Positions 24,349 to 32,446 of a stretch of DNA of 39,095 bases are shown here, piece by piece. The position numbers and the translations under genes are program-made. The notes under the pieces are model-generated. The model worked only from the letters and a program-made list of their open reading frames with translations, was not told the DNA's origin and searched no databases. The stretch covers positions 1 to 39,095 of the forward strand of contig JBAYVN010000016.1 in the NCBI GenBank assembly GCA_041674525.1, read 5' to 3'. Every line of letters starts with the position of its first letter. Within the stretch, counting starts at the first letter, position 1. The DNA is from SHYQ01 sp041674525 (GTDB lineage Bacteria > Chloroflexota > Dehalococcoidia > UBA2979).

Positions 24349-25605
24349 TCAGTCGAGGGTGCTCATGCCCTCGCGCCGGGCGTTGACCAGGATCGCCATG
24401 TTCCCCGGGGGGTGGCGGTTCTCGTGCATGAGGCCGTGCGCCTCGCCGATCGCGGACAGCGGGAAGGTGCGCGACAGCGCCGGGTCGATCCGGCCCGAGG
24501 CGACGAGGGCGTTGAGGGCGGCGCACTGCTCGGTGTTCGCGAAGTGCGATCCCTGCAGGCGCTTCTGGCGCATCCACAGGTAACGCAGGTCGACGTCCGC
24601 GTTGTAGCCGGTGGTGCCGGCGCAGATCACCACCATGCCCGCGTTGTCGACCATGAAGACCGACGTCGGGATCGTCGCCTCCCCCGGGTGCTCGAAGACG
24701 ATGCGCGGGGCTCGACGCTCGCCGAGCACCTCCCAGAACCGCGTGCCGAACGCGCGCGCCCCGCGCATCCACGCCCCGAACGCCTCGGCGTCGTCCACGT
24801 CGGGGAGGCGGCCCCAGTGCGTGAACGCCGGGTCCGTGCGATTGATGACGCCCTGCGCACCCAGGCGCAGGCACCACTCGATCCTCGCGTCATCCGAAAC
24901 CACGGCGATCGGAATGCCCCCGGCGTCCTTCACGATCTGGATCGCCATGCTCCCCAGGCCACCCGAGCCGCCCCAGATCAGCACCGGGTCGCCGGGGCGC
25001 ACGGTGTGTGGCGGCCAGCCCATGAGCTGCCGGTACGCGGTCGCGCCCACGAGCATGTACGCGCCCGCCTGCTCCCAGGTCAGCCGCTCGGGCTTCGGCA
25101 GCACCTGGTAGTCATGCACGCGTGTGAACTGGCCGAAGCCCCCGTAGTTCACCTCGTATCCCCAGAGACCGGCACTCGAGGAGGTGATCGGGTCGGCGCC
25201 CAAAGGGATGTCGGCGGCGTCTTCGTCCCAGGTCCCGGCGTGGATCACCACCTCGTCGCCCACGTGCACGCCGCGCGCCTCCGGACCCACGGCCCACACC
25301 ACGCCGGACGCGTCCGAGCCGCCGATGTGGAAGTCCTCCGGCTCTCCTCGCCGCCGGCGCGCGTCGATCACGTCCACCGGCCGGCCCAGCGCCGCCCAGA
25401 CGTTGTTGTAGTTGACCCCCGCCGCCATCACCCAGACCAGCACCTGACGCGGACCCAGGGACGGCGTCTCCACCACCTCGACCGCGAAGGCAGTGCGGGG
25501 ATCGCCGAAGCGCGACTGGCGGATGACTGCCGCGTACATGCGCTCCGGCACGTGGCCGAGCGGCGGCGTCTCGCCGAGGTCGTAGAGGTCCTTGCGAGCG
25601 GTCAT
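24349..25605 (-). CDS. ccr: Crotonyl-CoA carboxylase/reductase
   Basis: Reductively carboxylates crotonyl-CoA to ethylmalonyl-CoA with NADPH and CO2, the key step of the ethylmalonyl-CoA pathway for acetyl-CoA assimilation; relatives make polyketide extender units. 418 residues, close to the usual 430-450. Recognised by AAGVNYNNVWAALGRPVDVI, GGSDASGVVWAVG, LWGYEVNYGGFGQF, TAYRQLMGWPPHTVRPGD, LIWGGSGGLGSMAIQ, IVFEHPGEATIP, GTTGYNADVDLRYLWMRQKR and LQGSHFANTEQ. CO2-pocket residues appear conserved: an Asn in NYNN (about 67), Tyr150-Glu151 in place of Phe-Glu, and His in GSHF. The ribosome site is weak. No other gene of the pathway is in the window. Confidence 0.9.
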   Translation of the reverse strand: MTARKDLYDLGETPPLGHVPERMYAAVIRQSRFGDPRTAFAVEVVETPSLGPRQVLVWVMAAGVNYNNVWAALGRPVDVIDARRRRGEPEDFHIGGSDASGVVWAVGPEARGVHVGDEVVIHAGTWDEDAADIPLGADPITSSSAGLWGYEVNYGGFGQFTRVHDYQVLPKPERLTWEQAGAYMLVGATAYRQLMGWPPHTVRPGDPVLIWGGSGGLGSMAIQIVKDAGGIPIAVVSDDARIEWCLRLGAQGVINRTDPAFTHWGRLPDVDDAEAFGAWMRGARAFGTRFWEVLGERRAPRIVFEHPGEATIPTSVFMVDNAGMVVICAGTTGYNADVDLRYLWMRQKRLQGSHFANTEQCAALNALVASGRIDPALSRTFPLSAIGEAHGLMHENRHPPGNMAILVNARREGMSTLD

Positions 25606-25641
25606 GGGCGCACACCGGTCATGGGATCGCGGCTCGGTTCT

Positions 25642-25675
25642 CGCGCTGGCGCGTGCTCGCGCGCTGGCGCGTGCT
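25642..25675. repeat. Two 16-bp direct repeats between ccr and glnD
   Basis: CGCGCTGGCGCGTGCT occurs at 25642-25657 and again at 25660-25675 (period 18). Each copy contains the inverted half-sites GCGC...GCGC. It lies in the 130-bp gap upstream of ccr, so an operator is possible, but simple GC-rich duplication is as likely. Confidence 0.35.
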
Positions 25676-25735
25676 GGCACCGGCGACAGTATGGCTCGCG
25701 CGCCCCCCGGCCGCGAGCGGCGCACGGTTGAGGGC

Positions 25736-28054
25736 TTACGGGGCGAGCGACTCCAGCACGTCCAGCACCGCGCGGCGCAGGCGCTCCATCTCGTCCGGAT
25801 CGTCGATGCGCCGGCCGTTCTCGCGGCGGATGTAGAACGCGTCCACGACCTCCGGCCCGATCGTGTCCACCTTGGCGAGGTGGATGTCGATGCCCCGGTC
25901 GTGCAGCAGGCGCGTCACGCCGTACAGCAGGCCGCGCCGGTCAGCTGTCGACACCTCGAGGATCGTGTACTCGCGCGACGCGGCGTTGTCGATGTGCACC
26001 ACCGTTGGGACGTCCGCCAGCGGCGGCGCGGGGTAGCTCGCGCGCACCTCGGCGAGGCGCTCGTCGATGTTGAACTCCCCCGCGAGGGCGGCCGGCACCG
26101 CCTGCAGGATGCGCTCCCAGCGGCGCTCGTCGATCCCGACACCGAGCGAGTCCGAGACGTGCCACACCTCGATCGCCACGCCGTCGTCGCGCGTGTGGGC
26201 CACGCCGCCGAGGACGTTCGCGTTGTAGCCGGCCAGCGTGCCGGCGATGGTCTGGATCAGCCCGGGGCGGTCCGGCGTGACCACGGTGAGCCGGTCCAGC
26301 GCGCCCAGGCGGTCGTGGCGGGCGGCGGTGCCGTGGCTCTGCTCGGCCTCCGCGATCAGCGTCAGGTGGTCGGCGACCACCGCGGCGGGCGTGCTGAGGA
26401 GGTAGTCCGGGCCCATGCCCTGCAGGTGCGATCGCACGAGCGGCGCGGGGAAGCGGTCGCGGAGCGCCTCGACCACACTCTCGATCGTGGGCGCCTGCGC
26501 ATCCGGGGCTTCCGAGGCGAGGACGGACAGCAGCCGCAGGTAGAACGCGCGCATCAGCTGCGCCTTCCACTGGCTCCAGACGTTCGGGCCGCTGGCGCGG
26601 GCGTCCGCCACGGAGAGCAGGTAGAGCAGGCGCAGCGTCCGCGCGTCGCCGATGCGGTGCGCCGTCTCCTCGATCACCGCCGGGTCCGCGATGTCGCGGC
26701 GGGTGGCGACGTTCGGGAGCAGCAGGTGCATGCGCACGGTGGCGATCAGCCGCAGCGCGAGGTCCGCGGGCAGTCCGGCGCGCGCGGCGAAGCGCTCCGT
26801 GATCAGCGCCCCCACGTCCGAGTGGTCCCCGCCGTGCCCCTTGCCGATGTCGTGCAGGAACGCCGCGAGCAGCACCTCGTCCGGGTCGCCGAACTCCTGC
26901 GCGACGCGCGGCGTGCCCGAGTCGAACTCGTCGATCTCCATGACGCGGCGGGCCTCCGTCACGGCGCGCATCACGTGGACGTCCACCGGGTGGATGTGGA
27001 AGGGCGCGATGTGCGGCCGCGCGCGGAGCACCTGCCACTCGGGCAGCAGGCGGCCGAGCGCGGGCGTCGGCGGGAGCGGGTCCAGCGGACCACCGGGCAC
27101 CGCCAACCGCAGCGCCGCGCGCAGCGACTCCAGGTCATTGGCGCCGCCGGCCGGCGTGGGGACGGGGGGCGGAGGGGTCGCGGCGCTGCGCCGCCACGGC
27201 CACCAGAAGCGGGGCGTGGGGGTGGCCAGGCGCTGCTCGATCGCCGCATCCACCGTGCGCATCGAGGCATACAGCCGCCGCCCCCACTCCAGCGAGTCGA
27301 CGCCGAGCCAGTGCGCCACCTGGTTGGCCTGGTCGGGGCGGTAGACGTCCGTCGGGCGATCCGCCAGCGCGTGCACGGCATTCCGCGTGCGGAGCAGGTG
27401 CTCCTCCGCGGCCGCCAGGTCCGGCGGGAGCGCAGGCACCTCCGTGTCGGTGGCGATGGCCTCGGCGGCGTCCAGCCAGTGCATCGCGTGCACGTCACGC
27501 AGCCCACCGCGGCTGTTCTTCAGGTCCGCGGCGAGGAGCTGCCACGGCTCGCGGTCGCGCAGCAACATGCGGCGCTCGGCGATCTCGGCGCGCATACGGG
27601 CCCGGTGGCTGCGCACCATGCCCTTGCGGTCGCGGATCAGGCGGTCGAACAGCGCGCGATTGCCGACGACGAAGCGGGAGTCCAGGAGCGCGGTCAACGT
27701 CTCCAGGTTGGCGTCGGCGGCGATCATCGCCTGCCCCACCGTGCGCACGGAGTGGCCGACCTTGAGGTTCGCGTCCCACAGCGGGTAGAGCGCACGCAGC
27801 GCGCCCTCGTCCACGCCGTCCACGAGCAGCATCACGTCCACGTCCGAGTGCCGGGACTGCGCGCGGCGCCCGTACCCCCCGACCGCGACGACCGCGAAGG
27901 CCGCCGAATCGCCCACCAGCTCGCGCAGCGCCGCGTCCAGGAGGTCGGACAGCCGGTGGCAGGCCTCCATCCCGGCATGCGCGGAGGCGCGCCCGGACCG
28001 ATCCGAGCGCGCCTCCAGGAATCTCGCCAGCGCGGGGGTTGCGGTCGTGGACAT
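25736..28054 (-). CDS. glnD: PII uridylyltransferase / uridylyl-removing enzyme
   Basis: Senses glutamine and adds or removes UMP on PII. 772 residues from the ATG at 28054 (GAGG 11 bases upstream), somewhat shorter than the E. coli enzyme (890). Nucleotidyltransferase motif VAVGGYGRRAQSRHSDVDVM with Asp71 and Asp73; the HD domain FLHDIGKGHGGDHSDVG removes UMP. Two C-terminal ACT domains (VVTPDRPGLIQTIAGTLAGY and EVSTADRRGLLYGVTRLLHD) bind glutamine. A Pro-rich insertion (TPPPPVPTPAGG) lies between the transferase and HD parts. It is third in amt-glnK-glnD; its direct substrate is encoded just upstream. Confidence 0.95.
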   Translation of the reverse strand: MSTTATPALARFLEARSDRSGRASAHAGMEACHRLSDLLDAALRELVGDSAAFAVVAVGGYGRRAQSRHSDVDVMLLVDGVDEGALRALYPLWDANLKVGHSVRTVGQAMIAADANLETLTALLDSRFVVGNRALFDRLIRDRKGMVRSHRARMRAEIAERRMLLRDREPWQLLAADLKNSRGGLRDVHAMHWLDAAEAIATDTEVPALPPDLAAAEEHLLRTRNAVHALADRPTDVYRPDQANQVAHWLGVDSLEWGRRLYASMRTVDAAIEQRLATPTPRFWWPWRRSAATPPPPVPTPAGGANDLESLRAALRLAVPGGPLDPLPPTPALGRLLPEWQVLRARPHIAPFHIHPVDVHVMRAVTEARRVMEIDEFDSGTPRVAQEFGDPDEVLLAAFLHDIGKGHGGDHSDVGALITERFAARAGLPADLALRLIATVRMHLLLPNVATRRDIADPAVIEETAHRIGDARTLRLLYLLSVADARASGPNVWSQWKAQLMRAFYLRLLSVLASEAPDAQAPTIESVVEALRDRFPAPLVRSHLQGMGPDYLLSTPAAVVADHLTLIAEAEQSHGTAARHDRLGALDRLTVVTPDRPGLIQTIAGTLAGYNANVLGGVAHTRDDGVAIEVWHVSDSLGVGIDERRWERILQAVPAALAGEFNIDERLAEVRASYPAPPLADVPTVVHIDNAASREYTILEVSTADRRGLLYGVTRLLHDRGIDIHLAKVDTIGPEVVDAFYIRRENGRRIDDPDEMERLRRAVLDVLESLAP

Positions 28055-28111
28055 GATGGCAGTGTCCTCATGCCGTGTTTCGCCAATATGTCGTGGCTCC
28101 ACGCTCCGAGG

Positions 28112-28120
28112 CCCCCCCCC
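28112..28120. repeat. Run of nine C between glnK and glnD
   Basis: A nine-base C homopolymer lies seven bases beyond the glnK stop, in the 72-bp gap before glnD. It is non-coding and may be an ordinary GC-rich run or prone to slippage. Confidence 0.5.
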
Positions 28121-28126
28121 GCCGGG

Positions 28127-28465
28127 CTACAGCGCGTCGTGCCCGCGTTCGCCGGTGCGGATGCGGATCACGTCCTCCACCGGGATGACGGCGATCTTCC
28201 CGTCGCCGATCGACCCCGTGCGGGCGGTCTGCTCGATCGTCGAGATCACCGAGGGGGCCAGGGTGTCGTCCACGAGGATCTCGATCCGCACCTTCGGCAC
28301 CATGTCCACCTCGTACTCGGCGCCGCGGTAGGTCTCCGTGTGCCCGGCCTGGCGGCCGAAGCCCTGGATGTTCCCGGCGGAGAGGCCGGTGACCCCGGTC
28401 GCCTTCACGGCGTCGCGCACCTCGTCCAGCTTGAACGGAGCGATGTAAGCGATGATCAGCTTCAT
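28127..28465 (-). CDS. glnK: Nitrogen regulatory protein PII (GlnK/GlnB)
   Basis: A trimeric signal protein that reports 2-oxoglutarate, ATP/ADP and nitrogen state and blocks the ammonium channel. 112 residues, exact family length. Tyr51 in the T-loop (GAEYEVDMVPKVR) is the uridylylation site, which fits the neighbouring glnD. TGSIGDGKIAVIPVEDVIRI is the B-loop/C-terminal signature. AAGGAG lies 11 bases before the ATG. The gene is 14 bases after amt; this pairing favours the GlnK name. Confidence 0.97.
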   Translation of the reverse strand: MKLIIAYIAPFKLDEVRDAVKATGVTGLSAGNIQGFGRQAGHTETYRGAEYEVDMVPKVRIEILVDDTLAPSVISTIEQTARTGSIGDGKIAVIPVEDVIRIRTGERGHDAL

Positions 28466-28479
28466 GCCGAATGATCTCC

Positions 28480-29700
28480 TTATTCAGCGAGCAGGTACGA
28501 CTGCTCTTCGTGGAGCGACACGTCCAGTCCGGCGCGCTCCTCGGTGGGGGTGACGCGCAGACCCATGATGGCGTCCAGCACCTTCGCCAGCGCGAAGCTG
28601 ACGCCGAATGAGTAGCCGAACGCGATCACTACGGAGATCGCCTGCCGCCCGAGCTGCTCCATGCCGCCGGTGGCCAGCTCGTTGACCGCGTTGTCCGCGA
28701 GGATCCCCAGGAGCAGCGCTCCCAGAATACCGCCCACCAGGTGCACCGCGATGACGTCCAGCGAGTCGTCGAACTTGAACATCGTCTTCAGGCGGAGTGC
28801 CTCGAAGCAGATGATGCCGGCCGCCAGGCCGATGATCATCGATCCCAGCAGGTTCACGAACCCGGCTGCGGGCGTGATGGCCACCAGCCCCGCCACCGCG
28901 CCGGACGCGAAGCCGAGGGTGGTTGGCTTGCCGCCGTGGAACGCCTCCGCTGCGATCCACGCGGTGGCCGCCACGGCCGCCGCGACGTGGGTGGTCATGA
29001 ACGCGTTCGCCGCCAGGCCGTTGGCCGCGAGCGCCGATCCGGCGTTGAACCCGAACCAGCCGAACCACAGGATGCCGGCGCCCAGGATCGTCAGCGGCAG
29101 GGAGTGCGGCCGGATGATCTGCTGCCCCCAGCCCGTGCGCGGACCGAGCACCAGCACCAGCGCGAGCGCCGCGGCGCCGGCGTTGATGTGCACCACGAGC
29201 CCGCCGGCGAAGTCAACCGCCTTCACACTCGTGGCAATGAAGCCGCCGCCCCACACCCAGTGAGCCATCGGGGCGTAGACGACGATCGACCAGATCGCGA
29301 TGAAGGCGACCCACGCGGAGAACTTCATGCGTTCGGCGACCGCACCGGCGATCAGTGCCGGGGTGATGATCGCGAACATCAGCTGGAACATCAGGAAGAC
29401 GGAGTCGGGGATTGAGTAGTTGAAGACCTCGTTCCCCAGTCCGACCCCCCGCAGGCCGAGCAGGCGAAGGTTCCCGATGATCCCTCCGGCCTCGTTGCCG
29501 GAGAACGCCAGCGAGGCGGCGACGACGACCCACAGGATCGTGACGACGCCCATGGCGACGAAGTTCATCATCAGCATGGCGAGCATGTTCTTCGCGCGGA
29601 CCATGCCGCCGTAGAACAGCGCCAGCCCCGGCGTCATGAACAAGACCAGCGCGGTGCTGGTCAGCATCCACGCGGTATCGGCTCCATTCAACTCAACCAA
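28480..29700 (-). CDS. amt: Ammonium transporter (Amt)
   Basis: An ammonium/ammonia channel in the cytoplasmic membrane, about 406 residues with 11 predicted helices. The N-terminus is ADTAWMLTSTALVLFMTPGL ahead of ALFYGGMVRAKN. DFAGGLVVHINAGAAALALV carries the first pore His, and the second lies near FDDSLDVIAVHLVGGILGAL. No ATG is available before residue 15, so TTG at 29700 is chosen because GGGAG lies six bases upstream; a second TTG is at 29691. The longer open frame (to 30108) is a shadow of the methylase. It is the first gene of amt-glnK-glnD and divergent from the methylase. Confidence 0.95.
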   Translation of the reverse strand: MVELNGADTAWMLTSTALVLFMTPGLALFYGGMVRAKNMLAMLMMNFVAMGVVTILWVVVAASLAFSGNEAGGIIGNLRLLGLRGVGLGNEVFNYSIPDSVFLMFQLMFAIITPALIAGAVAERMKFSAWVAFIAIWSIVVYAPMAHWVWGGGFIATSVKAVDFAGGLVVHINAGAAALALVLVLGPRTGWGQQIIRPHSLPLTILGAGILWFGWFGFNAGSALAANGLAANAFMTTHVAAAVAATAWIAAEAFHGGKPTTLGFASGAVAGLVAITPAAGFVNLLGSMIIGLAAGIICFEALRLKTMFKFDDSLDVIAVHLVGGILGALLLGILADNAVNELATGGMEQLGRQAISVVIAFGYSFGVSFALAKVLDAIMGLRVTPTEERAGLDVSLHEEQSYLLAE

Positions 29701-29780
29701 GTTTCGCTCCCATTCAACAGCGCGTGCGGCCGGTCGGGCCACCCGTGCGAACGCCGTGTGCTTTCGGCTGCGTCGCAAGG

Positions 29781-29812
29781 ATGTCGTGCGTGTATGTCCC
29801 CTGAATGTCGTG
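29781..29812. promoter_or_regulatory. ATGTC repeats in the amt/methylase divergent region
   Basis: ATGTCGTG occurs at 29781-29788 and 29805-29812, and a third ATGTC lies between them at 29794-29798. The 24-base period of the two longer copies would place them on one helix face. They lie upstream of amt, about 80-110 bases before its start, in a locally AT-richer patch. An operator for nitrogen control is possible but no known consensus (GlnR, NtcA) fits. Confidence 0.3.
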
Positions 29813-30970
29813 TTTGTTTCCGGGGCATTTCGTCTCCCCGGCCCCGGTCCCGGCGCGCCCCTGGCCCGGCCACGGAGGCCAATTCGCCCCCTCGGGGCCG
29901 GAGCGGCTACAATCCGGGCACCTCCCCAGGTAGCCCGGTTCCGATGCCGGACGGAGCTTTCCGCCATCGCCGCTCGACGTGCTGCCGCGCTGGACCCGGC
30001 CGCCTCATACCCGCGGGCGGGCGGCGCGCGCCCGTTCCTGAAGTGGGCCGGTGGCAAGTCCCAGCTCGTCCCGGAGCTGGTCGCGCGCTCACCGAGGCGC
30101 ATCGACACCTACTTCGAGCCCTTCCTGGGCGGCGGGGCGATGTTCTTCGCGCTCGCCGCCGACCGGGACCTCGCCCCTCGCCGCGCCGTCCTGAACGACG
30201 CCAACCGCACGCTGATGACGGTCTACGAGGTGGTGCGGGACGACCTCTCCCGCCTGCTCGCGCGGCTGCAGGCGCTGGCCGCGCCCTACCTCGCCGCCGG
30301 GCCCGAGGAGCGGGCGGCGATCTACTACGCGGAGCGGGAGCGCACGCCGGACGGCCGCGTGGACACGGCGGCGCGCTTCATCTTCCTGAACAAGACGTGC
30401 TTCAACGGCCTGTACCGTGTGAATCGGCGGGGTGAGTTCAACGTCCCGCACGGCCGATACGTGACCCCTCGCGTCGTGGACGAGCCCGCCCTGCGCGCCG
30501 CCTCTGCCGCGCTCCGCGGGGTCACCCTGCTGTGCGGCGACTTCGAGGAGGCCGCCGCCGAGGCGCGCGCGGGGGATTTCGTCTACTTCGACCCCCCGTT
30601 CGAGCCGCTGTCCAAGACCTCGTCGTTCACCGGGTACACGTCGCAGGCGTTCGACCGCCGGGAGCAGCTGCGGCTGAAGTGGCTCCTCGATAGCCTCACG
30701 GACCGGGGGGTCGCCGCGATGGTATCGAACTCATACGCACCGGGCGCCGAGTGGCTCCTGGGCGTCTACGAGGGCGACGGACGCAAGTACGCGATCGAAT
30801 TCACACCTGCCCGGCGCGCCATCAACTCGCGGGGCGACCGGCGCGGGGCCATCGATGAGCTCGTGATCACGAACTACTCACCGGAGCTGTCGAGGCGGCG
30901 CCTGGAATCAGCCGCCCCACCGGCCGCGGAGGACGGCGCCCCGCCTCAGGGCGCCGGCAGGACGAAGTAG
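29786..30970 (+). CDS. D12-class N6-adenine DNA methyltransferase
   Basis: Methylates adenine in a specific site using S-adenosylmethionine. Motifs in order: PFLKWAGGKSQLV (motif X, from about base 30030), YFEPFLGGGAMFF (motif I), VLNDANRTLM, ARFIFLNKTCFNGLYRVN with EFNVPHGRY (target recognition region), DFVYFDPPFEPL (motif IV, DPPY-type) and AIDELVITNY at the end. The 5' end is unsettled: no ATG, GTG or TTG occurs in frame near the conserved core, and the GTG at 29786 (AAGGA six bases upstream) is the best candidate, leaving about 80 odd residues. It overlaps the convergent nuclease gene by 25 bases. Confidence 0.85.
   Translation: MRVCPLNVVFVSGAFRLPGPGPGAPLARPRRPIRPLGAGAATIRAPPQVARFRCRTELSAIAARRAAALDPAASYPRAGGARPFLKWAGGKSQLVPELVARSPRRIDTYFEPFLGGGAMFFALAADRDLAPRRAVLNDANRTLMTVYEVVRDDLSRLLARLQALAAPYLAAGPEERAAIYYAERERTPDGRVDTAARFIFLNKTCFNGLYRVNRRGEFNVPHGRYVTPRVVDEPALRAASAALRGVTLLCGDFEEAAAEARAGDFVYFDPPFEPLSKTSSFTGYTSQAFDRREQLRLKWLLDSLTDRGVAAMVSNSYAPGAEWLLGVYEGDGRKYAIEFTPARRAINSRGDRRGAIDELVITNYSPELSRRRLESAAPPAAEDGAPPQGAGRTK
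29908..29913 (+). promoter_or_regulatory. Candidate -10 (TACAAT) near the methylase core
   Basis: TACAAT lies about 120 bases before the first conserved methylase motif. If real, transcription would begin near 29920, downstream of the GTG I list as the start, and the true start would be non-standard (for example CTG at 29990). No good -35 is visible. Confidence 0.25.
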
Positions 30971-31359
30971 AGCCGGAGCCAGTCCTCCAGGTCGTCGACC
31001 TCGACGGCTTTCCCGCTCGCGTACATGTACGCGACGATGTGCGGGCTGAACCCCCGCCCGGTGAAGCAGACGAGTCCCGGGATAGGCCATGCGCCGATGT
31101 CCTCGAACGTGCTGGGGATCTTCTCCTCGGCGGTGCCCTGGCTGACCTGGAGCTTGCACTCGATCCCGAGCGACTTGCGGGTCGTCGGGTCCGTCACCAC
31201 CAGGTCGATGTGCCTCACCGGACCGTAGACGCGCCGCCCCACCTTCACCTGTCGCCGGACCGTGAGCCCCAGCCCCTCCGCGATGTCGGCGCAGGCCTTC
31301 TCCAGGTGCGGGCCCTTCAGGATCTGCGACTTGTCGATCCGTGACCTGTCGATGGTCAA
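30946..31359 (-). CDS. PD-(D/E)XK nuclease-fold protein, likely restriction endonuclease
   Basis: 137 residues. Catalytic layout of the PD-(D/E)XK fold: Glu20 in the first helix (KGPHLEKACADIAEGLGL), Asp52 in VRHIDLVV, then Glu67-Cys-Lys69 in KSLGIECKLQ. Conserved-looking segments follow (GTAEEKIPSTFEDIGAWPIP, GLVCFTGRGFS). The start is TTG at 31359 with AGGA eight bases upstream; it is nine bases after the stop of the dehydrogenase, so it is the last gene of that operon. It faces the D12 methylase tail to tail, overlapping by 25 bases. A type II restriction partner is the simplest reading; a role in repair is also possible. Confidence 0.7.
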   Translation of the reverse strand: MTIDRSRIDKSQILKGPHLEKACADIAEGLGLTVRRQVKVGRRVYGPVRHIDLVVTDPTTRKSLGIECKLQVSQGTAEEKIPSTFEDIGAWPIPGLVCFTGRGFSPHIVAYMYASGKAVEVDDLEDWLRLYFVLPAP

Positions 31360-31368
31360 CGCCGGGTC

Positions 31369-32436
31369 CTACTCGGCAGCCATCGGCGGGACGCCCACGG
31401 ACGCTGCCGCCGCCATGAGCTGCGCCCACGTCGCGTCGTCCAGAGGGACGCCGTGCTCGAGGCGCTGCGCCATCGTTCGGCGCTCGGGCTCGCCGGCGGT
31501 CATCACCTCCGCGAAGCCGGGGGCGTAGGGGGGCTCCTTCACCCAGCCCAGGAGCGCGGTCATCATCGAGACGAAGGTATCCGCGCCGGTGAAGCGCTCC
31601 GGGTCCAGCGCCATCATGAAGACGCCGTTCGATCCGCGCTGGCCCTCGATCGAGGTGCCGGCGCCGGAGAGGATGCCGGAGAGCGCCTCCATCGCCACGT
31701 TGAGGCCGAAGCCCTTGTGGCCGCCGGCCTCGCCGCCCACGGGGAGCAGCGCCCCCTCCTTCGGGTTCGCGCCCGTGCCGTAGAAGTCGCGCGGCTCGGT
31801 GGTGGGGCGGCCGTCGCCGTCGATGATGAGCTGCGACGCGACCTGCACGCCCTTGTTCACGGCGACCTTCATCTTCCCCTCGGCCACGACCGAGGTCGCC
31901 ATGTCGAGGACGAACGGCTCCTCCGGCGTGGGGCCGGGCATCGCGATCATGATCGGGCTGGTGCCGGTGCGGCGGTGCGCGCCACCGAAGGCCGCGGTGA
32001 GCCGGGTGCCCGGCGAGTTCACCCCGCCGAACGCGATCATCCCCGCCTGCGCGATCTGCTCGCCGTACGCTCCCACGCGGCCGATGTGTCCGCTGTTGAA
32101 CGCGGAGACGAAGCCCACGCCGGTCTCGCGCGCCTTCGCGATCGCCAGGTTGGTGGCGTGGTGGGCCGCGATCTGGCCGTAGTTCCATCCGCCGTCCAGC
32201 AGCGCCGTGGAGGGCGACTCGCGGACGACGGTGGCGGCGGCGCCGGGCCTGAGCGTCCCGTCGAGCGCGTACGCCACGTATGCCGGGGCGCGGATCACGC
32301 CGTGTGAGTCGTGCCCCCGCAGGTTCGCCCCCACCAGGTGCTCGGCGACCCGCCGCGCCTCGTGATCGGGCGAGCCCGTGGCGGCGAAGACGCGCGCGAT
32401 GTACTCGGTCAGCGCCGTCGCCGCCACGGTGGGCAT
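31369..32436 (-). CDS. Malate/L-lactate dehydrogenase-family oxidoreductase (Ldh/YlbC type)
   Basis: NAD(P)-dependent oxidoreductase of the malate/L-lactate/ureidoglycolate family, unrelated to Rossmann malate dehydrogenases. 355 residues. Typical features: NLRGHDSHGVIRAPAYV with the catalytic His region, AFNSGHIGRVGAYGEQIA, ARETGVGFVS, PFVLDMATSVVAEGKMKVA, and GGHKGFGLNVAMEALSGILSG near the C-terminus. The substrate is uncertain (malate, lactate, ureidoglycolate or a sulfonate). AGGAGG seven bases upstream fixes the ATG. It is 10 bases after the aldolase gene, so the two probably act on one pathway of small hydroxy- and oxoacids. Confidence 0.88.
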   Translation of the reverse strand: MPTVAATALTEYIARVFAATGSPDHEARRVAEHLVGANLRGHDSHGVIRAPAYVAYALDGTLRPGAAATVVRESPSTALLDGGWNYGQIAAHHATNLAIAKARETGVGFVSAFNSGHIGRVGAYGEQIAQAGMIAFGGVNSPGTRLTAAFGGAHRRTGTSPIMIAMPGPTPEEPFVLDMATSVVAEGKMKVAVNKGVQVASQLIIDGDGRPTTEPRDFYGTGANPKEGALLPVGGEAGGHKGFGLNVAMEALSGILSGAGTSIEGQRGSNGVFMMALDPERFTGADTFVSMMTALLGWVKEPPYAPGFAEVMTAGEPERRTMAQRLEHGVPLDDATWAQLMAAAASVGVPPMAAE

Positions 32437-32446
32437 CCGCGTCCTC

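Noticed and set aside
28112..28120. C9 run as a phase-variation switch
   Set aside because: It lies between genes, not in a coding frame or between promoter elements, so slippage would not obviously switch a product.
25592..28474. A 960-codon plus-strand open frame
   Set aside because: It is antisense to glnD and glnK, with low-complexity Arg/Val/His composition and no motif; GC-rich genes often leave such shadows.
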